DNA of 64,000 nucleotides from Duganella radicis. Lineage in GTDB: Bacteria > Pseudomonadota > Gammaproteobacteria > Burkholderiales > Burkholderiaceae_D. Below are positions 47,349-54,912 of this stretch, in pieces. The stretch covers positions 1 through 64,000 of the forward strand of contig NZ_WNKY01000024.1 of NCBI RefSeq assembly GCF_009720825.1, written 5' to 3'. The translations under genes and the position numbers were made by a program. Under the pieces are notes generated by a model. The model had not been told where the DNA came from and searched no databases. It saw only the letters and a list, made by a program, of their open reading frames with translations. The number at the start of each line of letters is the position of its first letter. Position 1 is the stretch's first letter.

Positions 47349-48673
47349 GCAACGCCGCCTACGGCCTGCTGGGCGCACCGTTGGCGATGGCGGCACTGCC
47401 GCTGTTCGTGCAGCTGCCGGCCTACTACGCCACGCATCTGGGCGTCGCGCTGGCGCCGCTCGGCGGCGTGCTGTTTGGGGCGCGCCTGCTGGACATGCTG
47501 CAAGATCCGCTGCTCGGCCACCTGCTCGACCGCACCCAGATGCAACGCCGACGCTGGATGCTGCTGGGCGCGACCGTACTGGCACTCACCTTCGCCGCGC
47601 TGTGGCTGCCGCCGCAAGCCGCCGCGCCGGGCGCATGGTTGGCAGTGATGCTGGTGCTGGCCTACGGCGCCCACAGCCTGGTCAACATCGCCTATCTCGC
47701 ATGGGGCGCCCAATTGCCCGCAACGACCCGGGTGCCGGAGGCCCTTGGTGCGGACGAGGCAACGCCCTCTGAACGCGGCGTCATCGCGACGGGCGCGGCG
47801 GTCACACAGCGCGTCTTAAGCCCAACGGGCACGAGGGCTGGGGCGCGCGCGCCAGGCGCGCTGGGCGCGATCGCCTGGCGCGAAGGCCTGGGATTGGCCG
47901 GCATGTTGGCGGCAAGCCTGATTCCTGCCGCGATTCTGGCCGGCGACGCGGCGCAGCTGCGCACGCGGCTGGCCGCTTACAGCATCGGCTACGCGCTGCT
48001 GCTGTCGATCGCGATGCTGGCCCTGCTGCGCCACGCACCCGCGCCAGTGCCGCGTGGCGCCGGCGGCGACTGGCGCGAGACGGTGCGCGAAGTCATGCAC
48101 AACCAAGCCTTGCGCACGCTGCTGCTGCCTTACTTTATCAACGCGCTGGCGGTGGCGATTCCCGCCACGCTGGCGCTGTTCTACATCAACGACCAACTGG
48201 GCGCTCCGCAGCTGGCCGGCATTTTCCTGGCCTGCTACTTCGGCGCGGCCGCCTGCGGCTTGCCGGCGTGGACCGCGCTGGCGCGCCGACTCGGACCACA
48301 GCGCTGCTGGCGGCTCGGCATGCTGCTGTCAGTCGCCGGCTTCTGCGGCGCGGCGCTGCTGGGGCCGGGCGATCTGCTGGCCTATGGCGCCGTCTGCATC
48401 GCCGCCGGCCTGGCGCTGGGCGCGGATCTGGCGCTGCCGCCGGCACTGCTGGCCGAAGCGCTGGGCGAACGGCTCGGCCCCGGGGCCGGCTTCGGCCTGT
48501 TCACGCTGCTTGGCAAGCTGGCACTCGCCCTTGCCGGCCTGTCGCTGCCACTGCTCGCCTGGCTGGACTACCAGCCCGGCACCGGCGCCGCAACGCCGCT
48601 GGTGCTGGCCTACGCCGTCCTGCCTTGCCTGCTCAAACTGCTCGCCATCGCCACCTTCAGGAGCCCGACATGA
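47345..48673 (+). CDS. MFS transporter (GPH/MelB-like)
   Basis: A 442-residue transporter with about twelve hydrophobic helices. The start LLGAPLAMAALPLFVQLPAYYATHLG and the first loop DMLQDPLLGHLLDR match the glycoside-pentoside-hexuronide:cation symporter branch (MFS_2), related to MelB and to eukaryotic lysolipid transporter Mfsd2a. In this lipid operon it could be a lipid or sodium-coupled substrate carrier. Start and stop overlap the neighbours by four bases. A poorly conserved cytoplasmic insert rich in Ala/Arg lies near residues 120-175. Confidence 0.82.
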   Translation: MSNAAYGLLGAPLAMAALPLFVQLPAYYATHLGVALAPLGGVLFGARLLDMLQDPLLGHLLDRTQMQRRRWMLLGATVLALTFAALWLPPQAAAPGAWLAVMLVLAYGAHSLVNIAYLAWGAQLPATTRVPEALGADEATPSERGVIATGAAVTQRVLSPTGTRAGARAPGALGAIAWREGLGLAGMLAASLIPAAILAGDAAQLRTRLAAYSIGYALLLSIAMLALLRHAPAPVPRGAGGDWRETVREVMHNQALRTLLLPYFINALAVAIPATLALFYINDQLGAPQLAGIFLACYFGAAACGLPAWTALARRLGPQRCWRLGMLLSVAGFCGAALLGPGDLLAYGAVCIAAGLALGADLALPPALLAEALGERLGPGAGFGLFTLLGKLALALAGLSLPLLAWLDYQPGTGAATPLVLAYAVLPCLLKLLAIATFRSPT

Positions 48674-49203
48674 AACCGCGATACCTCATCCTGCTGGCCA
48701 CCATGCTGGCCGGCTGCGCCGGTCCCGACGTCCAGCAATACAAGTCGGTGCAACCGGCGCTCGATCTGGCCGAATACTTCAACGGCACCACAGACGCCTG
48801 GGGCATGTTCCAGCGCAGGAACGGCGAAGTGGCCAGGTGCTTCCATGTCGAAATCACCGGCGCGCAGGAACAGAACAAGCTGACACTGGACGAGCGCTTC
48901 CGCTACGACGACGGCACCAGGCAGCAGCGCATCTGGAACCTGACACGTGCCGGCGACGGCCTGTGGCACGGCACCGCCGCCGACGTCAAGGGCGAAGCGC
49001 AAGGCGAAGTGGCCGGCAACGCCCTGCGCTGGCAATACACCCTGCTGCTGCCGGTCGACGGCACCACCTACGAAGTCCAGTTCGACGACTGGATGTTCCT
49101 GATCGACCGCTGCACCATGATGAACCGCGCCAGCATGCGCAAGTTCGGCTTTGAAGTAGGCCAGGTCACGCTGACCTTCCGGAGACGCGCATGCGCGCCT
49201 TGA
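48670..49203 (+). CDS. DUF3833 family lipoprotein
   Basis: A 177-residue protein with a lipobox (LATMLAGC, Cys16) that predicts lipid attachment. The mature region has the DUF3833 pattern: LAEYFNGTTDAWGMFQRRNGEV, FRYDDGTRQQRIW, and FDDWMFLIDRCTMMNRASMRKFGFEVGQVTLTF. Members usually occur in the COG2907-DUF1365-CFA gene set. A role as outer-leaflet accessory factor is inferred. GGAG precedes the start, which overlaps the MFS stop by four bases. Confidence 0.87.
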   Translation: MKPRYLILLATMLAGCAGPDVQQYKSVQPALDLAEYFNGTTDAWGMFQRRNGEVARCFHVEITGAQEQNKLTLDERFRYDDGTRQQRIWNLTRAGDGLWHGTAADVKGEAQGEVAGNALRWQYTLLLPVDGTTYEVQFDDWMFLIDRCTMMNRASMRKFGFEVGQVTLTFRRRACAP

Positions 49204-49967
49204 ACCAGCAGTTGCGCGACTGGGCCGGACTGCGCGTCTGGGTCATCGGCGCCTCCAGCGGCATCGGCGCGGCGCTGGCCGCCGAGGCGTTGCAAGCCGG
49301 CGCCCGCGTGGCGCTGTCCGCCAGACGCGGCGAACGCCTGCAAGCCGTCGCCGCCGGCCACCCGCAGGCGCTGGTCGCGCCGTTCGACATCCTCGACGCC
49401 CAGGCCTGGCGCCAGCGCCACGCGCAAATCAACCAACTGTTCGGCGGCATCGACCTGATCGTCTTCTGCGCCGCCGAATACCATCCGGAACGCAGCTGGG
49501 AAGTCGATCCCGAGGGCGCCGCCCGCACGCTCCAGACCAACCTGGGCAGCGTCTACACCGGCCTGTCCACCGTGCTGCCGGACATGCTGGCGCGCGGCAG
49601 CGGCGGCATCGCCATCGTGGCCAGCGTGGCCGGCTACTTCGGCATGCCCAACGCCAGCGTCTACGGTCCCAGCAAAGCGGCGCTGATCAATCTGGCCGAA
49701 CTGCTGTACGTCGATCTGCGCCCGCGCGGCCTGAGCGTCTACCTGATCAACCCCGGCTTCGTGCAAACGCCGCTCACGGCCAAGAACGACTTCGCCATGC
49801 CGGCCCTGCAAACACCGCAAGCGGCGGCACGCGCGATCCGCCGCGGCCTGGCCTCGGGACGCTTCGAAATCCATTTCCCGCGCCGCTTCACGCTGGCGCT
49901 TAAACTGGCGCGCTGGCTGCCCTACCGCCTGCGCTTCCCGCTGATTTCACGACTGGTACGCACATGA
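49191..49967 (+). CDS. Short-chain dehydrogenase/reductase
   Basis: A 258-residue SDR. The cofactor motif is VIGASSGIGAALA (TGxxxGxG type), the active site is SVAGYFG followed by YGPSKAALI (Tyr-x3-Lys). It starts at ATG 49191 behind GGAGACGC, inside the lipoprotein gene with a 13-base overlap. It probably reduces or oxidises a hydroxyl or keto group on the modified acyl chain, though SDR substrates cannot be read from sequence. Confidence 0.9.
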   Translation: MRALNQQLRDWAGLRVWVIGASSGIGAALAAEALQAGARVALSARRGERLQAVAAGHPQALVAPFDILDAQAWRQRHAQINQLFGGIDLIVFCAAEYHPERSWEVDPEGAARTLQTNLGSVYTGLSTVLPDMLARGSGGIAIVASVAGYFGMPNASVYGPSKAALINLAELLYVDLRPRGLSVYLINPGFVQTPLTAKNDFAMPALQTPQAAARAIRRGLASGRFEIHFPRRFTLALKLARWLPYRLRFPLISRLVRT

Positions 49968-50383
49968 CCCAACTGAACGCCCTGCTCGACTGGTACGCCA
50001 CGCTGACGCCGCACACCATCAGCCGCGCCGCCGAATTGTACGCAGCCGACGCCCACTTCCGCGATCCCTTCAATAACGTACGCGGCGTGGACGCCATCGA
50101 AACCATCATGCGTCACATGTTCGAGCACACCGGGAACCCGCACTTCATCATTCATGAGCGCATGGCGCAGGGAGAACAGGCGTTTGCCACCTGGACCTTC
50201 GTCTGCACCTTGCGCGGCCGCGAGTACCAGATCGAGGGCGGCTCGCACTTCCGCTTCAACAACGAGGGTCTGGTGACGCTGCACCGCGATTACTGGGATG
50301 CGGCGGAAGAATTGCTGCAAAAGCTGCCGGTGGTCGGCGCGCCGATCCGCTGGCTGCGCCGCCGCCTCAGCGCCACAGCGTGA
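49964..50383 (+). CDS. Nuclear transport factor 2 (SnoaL-like) family protein
   Basis: A 139-residue NTF2-fold protein: LLDWYATLTPHTISRAAELYAADAHFRDPF, then FEHTGNPHFIIHERMAQGEQAFATWTF and FRFNNEGLVTLHRDYWDAAEEL. The HFRDPF and HRDYWD motifs are typical. It is the last gene of the operon. Its 3' end overlaps the convergent M50-like gene by 17 bases. Whether it binds a lipid or is an isomerase is unknown. Confidence 0.82.
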   Translation: MTQLNALLDWYATLTPHTISRAAELYAADAHFRDPFNNVRGVDAIETIMRHMFEHTGNPHFIIHERMAQGEQAFATWTFVCTLRGREYQIEGGSHFRFNNEGLVTLHRDYWDAAEELLQKLPVVGAPIRWLRRRLSATA

Positions 50384-50900
50384 CCGCCCACCAGGCCAGA
50401 GCGGCAATCAGCAGGTAGGGCCACGAGCGCAACGAGATTTTCCAGTCGGTGCTCGAGGGCCAGCAGGCGAGGAATTGCGGCGCCACGGCAAACGCCAGCG
50501 CCACGTCGACCCACTGGAAATGCAAGCCAGTGCGCGTGCGCCACCAGGCCACGATAAACGGCAGCACCACCACCACGAATGGCGCCAGCGCCGACGGCGC
50601 CGCGTTATACCAGCGCACCCGCGTCAGGCGCACCGATCCCAGCTCCCAGCCCTGCCCCACGCGGCGTGGAATCACGGTGAACGCGGCCGGCCGCGCCCCC
50701 GTCAGCAGCCCGGCGACAAAATGCGCCAGCTCATGACAGATAGTCCCTGCGACAGTAAAGAGGAAAAAGAAGGGATGCCGCGCCGATAAAGCACGGATCA
50801 GCAGCGCCAGCAACAGCGACGGCGCCAGGTAGAGGAGGATGTCGCGGTGCTCGCACAACCACGAGGGGGCGAGCACGCTACATTCAAACAGGCTGCTCAT
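50367..50900 (-). CDS. M50-like membrane metallopeptidase
   Basis: A 177-residue membrane protein with about four helices. The segment FTVAGTICHELAHFVAGLLTG contains the HExxH zinc motif within a hydrophobic helix, the site-2 protease pattern. No clear C-terminal NPDG motif is seen. Family M50 members cut membrane proteins, for example anti-sigma factors, but many short relatives are uncharacterised. The start at 50900 behind GAGGATG is preferred. Confidence 0.7.
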   Translation of the reverse strand: MSSLFECSVLAPSWLCEHRDILLYLAPSLLLALLIRALSARHPFFFLFTVAGTICHELAHFVAGLLTGARPAAFTVIPRRVGQGWELGSVRLTRVRWYNAAPSALAPFVVVVLPFIVAWWRTRTGLHFQWVDVALAFAVAPQFLACWPSSTDWKISLRSWPYLLIAALAWWAVTLWR

Positions 50901-50943
50901 GCGGCATCCTCGCACGGACGCCGCAGGCAGTCAATCTTGCTGC

Positions 50944-53175
50944 TTACACCGCGTCCAGGGCGGCGTTGAAGGTCGCGCTTGGGCGCATCACAGCGGCGGT
51001 CTTGGCTGGATCCGGATAGTAGTAACCACCGATATCCTGGGCCTTGCCCTGCACGCTGTTCAGTTCCGACACGATCTTGGCTTCGTTGTCAGCCAGCTGT
51101 TTCGCCAGCGGCGCGAAGTGCGCAGCCAGTTCCTTGTCTTCGGTCTGCGCGGCCAGGGCTTGTGCCCAGTACATCGACAGGTAGAAGTGGCTGCCGCGGT
51201 TATCCAGCTCGCCGGTGCGCGACGATGGCGATTTGCTGTTGTCCAGCAGCTTGCCGGTGGCCGCGTCCAGGGTCTTGGCCAGGATTTGCGCCTTGGCGTT
51301 GCCTTCCTTGATGCCCAGCTCTTCCAGCGACACGGCCAGCGCCAGGAATTCGCCCAGCGAATCCCAACGCAGGTGGTTTTCTTCCACCAGCTGCTTCACG
51401 TGCTTCGGCGCCGAACCGCCGGCGCCGGTCTCGTACATGCCGCCGCCCGCCATCAGCGGAACGATGGACAGCATCTTGGCCGAGGTGCCCAGTTCCAGGA
51501 TCGGGAACAGGTCGGTCAGGTAGTCGCGCAGAATGTTGCCGGTCACCGAGATGGTGTCCAGGCCGCGCGAGACGCGCTCCAGGGTGTAACGCATGGCGCG
51601 CACTTGCGACATGATGGAAATTTCCAGGCCCTTGGTGTCGTGCTCCTTCAGATACACCTGGACCTTCTTGATCACTTCGTTTTCGTGCGGACGGTACGGG
51701 TCCAGCCAGAACACGGCAGGCATGCCGGAGTTGCGGGCGCGGGTCACGGCCAGTTTCACCCAGTCGCGGATCGGCGCGTCCTTCACCTGGCACATGCGCC
51801 AGATGTCGCCCTGCTCCACGGTCTGGGTCAGCAGCACTTCGCCGGTGTCCAGGTCGGTGATGTTGGCGGTGCCGCCTTCCGGCACTTCGAAGGTCTTGTC
51901 GTGCGAACCGTATTCCTCGGCTTGCTGCGCCATCAGGCCGACGTTAGGCACGGTGCCCATGGTGGTCGGGTCGAAGTTGCCGTGCCATTTGCAGAAGTTG
52001 ATCATCTCCTGGTAGATACGGGCGAAGGTCGACTCCGGCATCACGGCCTTGACGTCGGCGGTGCGGCCATCGGCGCCCCACATCTTGCCGCCGATACGGA
52101 TCATGGCCGGCATCGAGGCGTCGACGATCACGTCGTTCGGCGAGTGGAAGTTGGTGATGCCCTTGGCCGAGTCGACCATGGCCAGCTTCGGACGGTGTTC
52201 CAGGCAGGCGTGCAGGTCTTTCAGGATTTCGTCCTTCTGCGACGCTGGCAGCTTCTCGATCTTTTCGTACAGGTTGACCATGCCGTTGTTGACGTTCACG
52301 CCCAGCTCATCGAAGGTCTTGGCGTGCTTCTGGAACGCGTCCTTGTAGAAGATGCGCACGCAGTGGCCGAACACGATCGGGTGCGACACCTTCATCATGG
52401 TCGCCTTCACGTGCAGCGAGAACATCACGCCGGTTTTGTAGGCGTCGTCGATTTCCTTCTCGTAGAACTCCAGCAGCGCCTTTTTGCTCATGAACATGGA
52501 GTCGATGATCTCGCCGGCTTGCAGCGCGACCTTCGGTTTCAGCACCAGGGTCTTGCCCGAATCGGTGATCAGTTCCATCTTGACGTTGCGCGGCTTGTCC
52601 AGGGTCATGGACTTTTCGCCGTGGTAGAAGTCGCCGGCATGCATGTGCGACACGTGGGTGCGCGACGCCTGGCTCCATTCGCCCATCGAGTGCGGGTGCT
52701 TGCGGGCGTATTCCTTGACCGCTTTCGGCGCGCGGCGGTCCGAGTTACCTTCGCGCAGCACCGGGTTCACGGCCGAGCCGATGCACTTGCTGTAGCGCGC
52801 CTTCAGGGCTTTTTCTTCGTCGGTTTTTGGATCTTCAGGGAAGTCCGGCAGCTTGTAGCCCTTGCCTTGCAGTTCGCGGATGGCCGCTTGCAGCTGGGCC
52901 ACCGAAGCCGAGATGTTCGGCAGCTTGATGATGTTGGCTTCAGGCTTGAGGGTCAGGGCGCCCAGTTCGGACAGGTTGTTCGGTACTTTTTGCTCGTCCG
53001 TCAGGAATTCAGGGAACTCGGCCAACACGCGCGCAGCGACCGAAATGTCGCTGGAGACCACGTCGACGCCGGCCGGTGCAGTGAACTTCTTGATGATGGG
53101 CAGCAGGGAGTACGTTGCCAGCAGCGGCGCTTCGTCCGTCAGCGTGTAGATGATCTTCGATTTTTGTGATGCCAT
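50944..53175 (-). CDS. icd: Monomeric NADP-dependent isocitrate dehydrogenase
   Basis: A 743-residue enzyme of the monomeric isocitrate dehydrogenase family. It begins ASQKSKIIYTLTDEAPLLATYSLLPII, with landmarks SDISVAARVLAEFPEFL, GSAVNPVLREGNSDRRAPKAVKEYARKHPHSMG and HSPNDVIVDASMPAMIR, all of them family signatures. It converts isocitrate to 2-oxoglutarate in the cytoplasm and generates NADPH. The ATG at 53175 is six bases after GAGGGA and is preferred over the ATG at 53181, which would be too close. Single gene, divergent from the MFS carrier. Confidence 0.96.
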   Translation of the reverse strand: MASQKSKIIYTLTDEAPLLATYSLLPIIKKFTAPAGVDVVSSDISVAARVLAEFPEFLTDEQKVPNNLSELGALTLKPEANIIKLPNISASVAQLQAAIRELQGKGYKLPDFPEDPKTDEEKALKARYSKCIGSAVNPVLREGNSDRRAPKAVKEYARKHPHSMGEWSQASRTHVSHMHAGDFYHGEKSMTLDKPRNVKMELITDSGKTLVLKPKVALQAGEIIDSMFMSKKALLEFYEKEIDDAYKTGVMFSLHVKATMMKVSHPIVFGHCVRIFYKDAFQKHAKTFDELGVNVNNGMVNLYEKIEKLPASQKDEILKDLHACLEHRPKLAMVDSAKGITNFHSPNDVIVDASMPAMIRIGGKMWGADGRTADVKAVMPESTFARIYQEMINFCKWHGNFDPTTMGTVPNVGLMAQQAEEYGSHDKTFEVPEGGTANITDLDTGEVLLTQTVEQGDIWRMCQVKDAPIRDWVKLAVTRARNSGMPAVFWLDPYRPHENEVIKKVQVYLKEHDTKGLEISIMSQVRAMRYTLERVSRGLDTISVTGNILRDYLTDLFPILELGTSAKMLSIVPLMAGGGMYETGAGGSAPKHVKQLVEENHLRWDSLGEFLALAVSLEELGIKEGNAKAQILAKTLDAATGKLLDNSKSPSSRTGELDNRGSHFYLSMYWAQALAAQTEDKELAAHFAPLAKQLADNEAKIVSELNSVQGKAQDIGGYYYPDPAKTAAVMRPSATFNAALDAV

Positions 53176-53280
53176 GTTCATTCCCTCGTAAACGATCTGT
53201 GGAGTAATTCGCCCGTTATTTTAAACCTTTGCCCCCCTATTTGTGCAAATGATGCCACTCCGTACATAGGGTTTAATGTC

Positions 53281-53380
53281 GTCATACAACCATGGGGCGC
53301 ACCCGCTTGGTGCATTGGGTTAAAAATCAACAAGTTAAACGTTTACTAGTGAAGCAAAAGCAGATATCCAGTTGTATGAT
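53281..53380. repeat. Pair of inverted operator-like copies (GTTGTATGAY)
   Basis: GTCATACAAC at 53281-53290 and GTTGTATGAT at 53371-53380 are inverted copies differing at one base, about 80 bases apart, between the isocitrate dehydrogenase and MFS genes. Spacing suits looping by a GntR-type regulator, which is not in the window. Confidence 0.4.
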
Positions 53381-53428
53381 GTCTGATATCTAGGCTATGA
53401 TCATCGGACCAAAAGTATGGAGACCCGC

Positions 53429-54790
53429 ATGACCACGCACCAACCTCAAGCCACACGCGTCCGCTGGATGATCCTGGCCATTCTGTTTGCAGTAACCACC
53501 ATCAACTACGCCGACCGCGCCACCATCGCGATCGCCGGCCCCGAGCTGAAAAAGCTGCTGGGCCTGTCTCCGGTACAAATGGGCTTCGTGTTCTCCGCGT
53601 TTGCCTGGTCCTACGTTCTGGCGCAATTGCCGGGCGGCTGGCTGCTGGACCGTTTCGGTTCCAAGGTCACCTACTTCTTCAGCATCTTCCTGTGGTCGCT
53701 GTTCACCATGCTGATGGGCGGCGTCGGCTTCTTCACCGGCGCGGCGGCGGTGGCGGCGCTGTTCACGCTGCGCCTGCTGATCGGCGCGGCGGAAGCGCCC
53801 TCCTTCCCGGGCAACTCGCGCATCGCCTCGGCCTGGTTCCCGACCAATGAGCGCGGCACGGCGGCGGCCATCTTCAACTCGGCGCAGTATTTCGCCACCG
53901 TGCTGTTCGCCCCCATCATGGGCTGGCTGGTGCACTCCTTCGGCTGGGAGAGCGTGTTCTTCGTGATGGGCGGCCTCGGCATCGTGATGGCCTTCATCTG
54001 GCTGAAGACCGTGTACGGCCCGAAAGACCACCCGAAGGCCAACGCGGCCGAGCTCGCCTACATCGAAGCCGGCGGCGCGCTGGTGGATCTGGAAAGCAAA
54101 AACAAAGTCGCGGCCACCACCAAGCTGGACACCTGGGCCTGCATCAAGCAACTACTGGGCAACCGCATGCTGCTGGGCGTGTACATCGGCCAGTATTGCA
54201 TCAACACCCTGACCTACTTCTTCCTGACCTGGTTCCCGGTGTATCTGGTGCAGGAGCGTCACATGACGATTCTGAAAGCCGGCTTCGTGGCCGCGCTGCC
54301 GGCGGTGGCGGGCTTCCTCGGCGGCGTGCTGGGCGGCGTGATTTCCGACCGTCTGATCAAGGCCGGCAAATCGCAATCGGTGGCGCGCAAGACCCCTATC
54401 GTGTGCGGCATGCTGCTGTCGACCACCATGATCATCTGCAACTATGTTGAGGCGGACTGGCTGGTGATCACCGTGATGTCGCTGGCCTTCTTCGGCAAAG
54501 GCATCGGCGCGCTGGGCTGGGCGGTGGTGGCCGACACCTCGCCCAAAGAAGCCGGCGGCATGAGCGGCGCGCTGTTCAACACCTTCGGCAACACGGCCGG
54601 CATCACCACCCCTATCGTCATCGGCTACATTCTGGAAAAGACCGGTTCCTTCTCCGGCGCGCTGGTGTTCGTTGGCGCCAACGCCGTGGTCACCATCCTG
54701 TGCTACCTGCTGATGGTCGGCGAAATCAAACGCTTCGAATTCAAGACGCCAGTCATGCGCAAACTCGAACCCGTCCGCGACGCAGCCTGA
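53429..54790 (+). CDS. MFS transporter, anion:cation symporter (ACS) family, glucarate/galactonate-type
   Basis: A 453-residue transporter with twelve helices. The N-terminal signature RVRWMILAILFAVTTINYADRATIAIAGPELKKLL and GWLLDRFGSKVTYFFSIFLWSLFTML are characteristic of ACS carriers such as GudP and DgoT, which import sugar acids with protons. Features GNSRIASAWFPTNERGTAAAIFNSAQY and VADTSPKEAGGMSGALFN support this. The start at 53429 has GGAG at the right spacing; the ATG at 53417 does not. A sugar-acid substrate fits the pectin and uronate enzymes elsewhere in the window. Confidence 0.9.
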   Translation: MTTHQPQATRVRWMILAILFAVTTINYADRATIAIAGPELKKLLGLSPVQMGFVFSAFAWSYVLAQLPGGWLLDRFGSKVTYFFSIFLWSLFTMLMGGVGFFTGAAAVAALFTLRLLIGAAEAPSFPGNSRIASAWFPTNERGTAAAIFNSAQYFATVLFAPIMGWLVHSFGWESVFFVMGGLGIVMAFIWLKTVYGPKDHPKANAAELAYIEAGGALVDLESKNKVAATTKLDTWACIKQLLGNRMLLGVYIGQYCINTLTYFFLTWFPVYLVQERHMTILKAGFVAALPAVAGFLGGVLGGVISDRLIKAGKSQSVARKTPIVCGMLLSTTMIICNYVEADWLVITVMSLAFFGKGIGALGWAVVADTSPKEAGGMSGALFNTFGNTAGITTPIVIGYILEKTGSFSGALVFVGANAVVTILCYLLMVGEIKRFEFKTPVMRKLEPVRDAA

Positions 54791-54822
54791 TTCATCTCCT
54801 CGTTGATCCTCAACGATTTAGC

Positions 54823-54849
54823 GCCCACTCTTCGGAGTGGGCTTTTTTT
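54823..54849 (+). terminator. Intrinsic terminator after the MFS gene
   Basis: GCCCACTC-TTCG-GAGTGGGC is a perfect 8-base stem with a stable UUCG tetraloop, followed by seven T. Confidence 0.93.
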
Positions 54850-54875
54850 GTGCACGACAAAGCGGCCCTCTTCCT

Positions 54876-54898
54876 GTAAATTGTTGGAATCAATTTAC
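54876..54898. promoter_or_regulatory. Perfect inverted repeat just upstream of the hybrid kinase gene
   Basis: GTAAATTG and CAATTTAC are perfect 8-base arms with 7 bases between, ending 14 bases before the ATG at 54913. It could be an operator or an RNA hairpin that covers the ribosome binding region, which otherwise lacks a visible Shine-Dalgarno. Confidence 0.4.
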
Positions 54899-54912
54899 TT
54901 GTCTAAATATTC

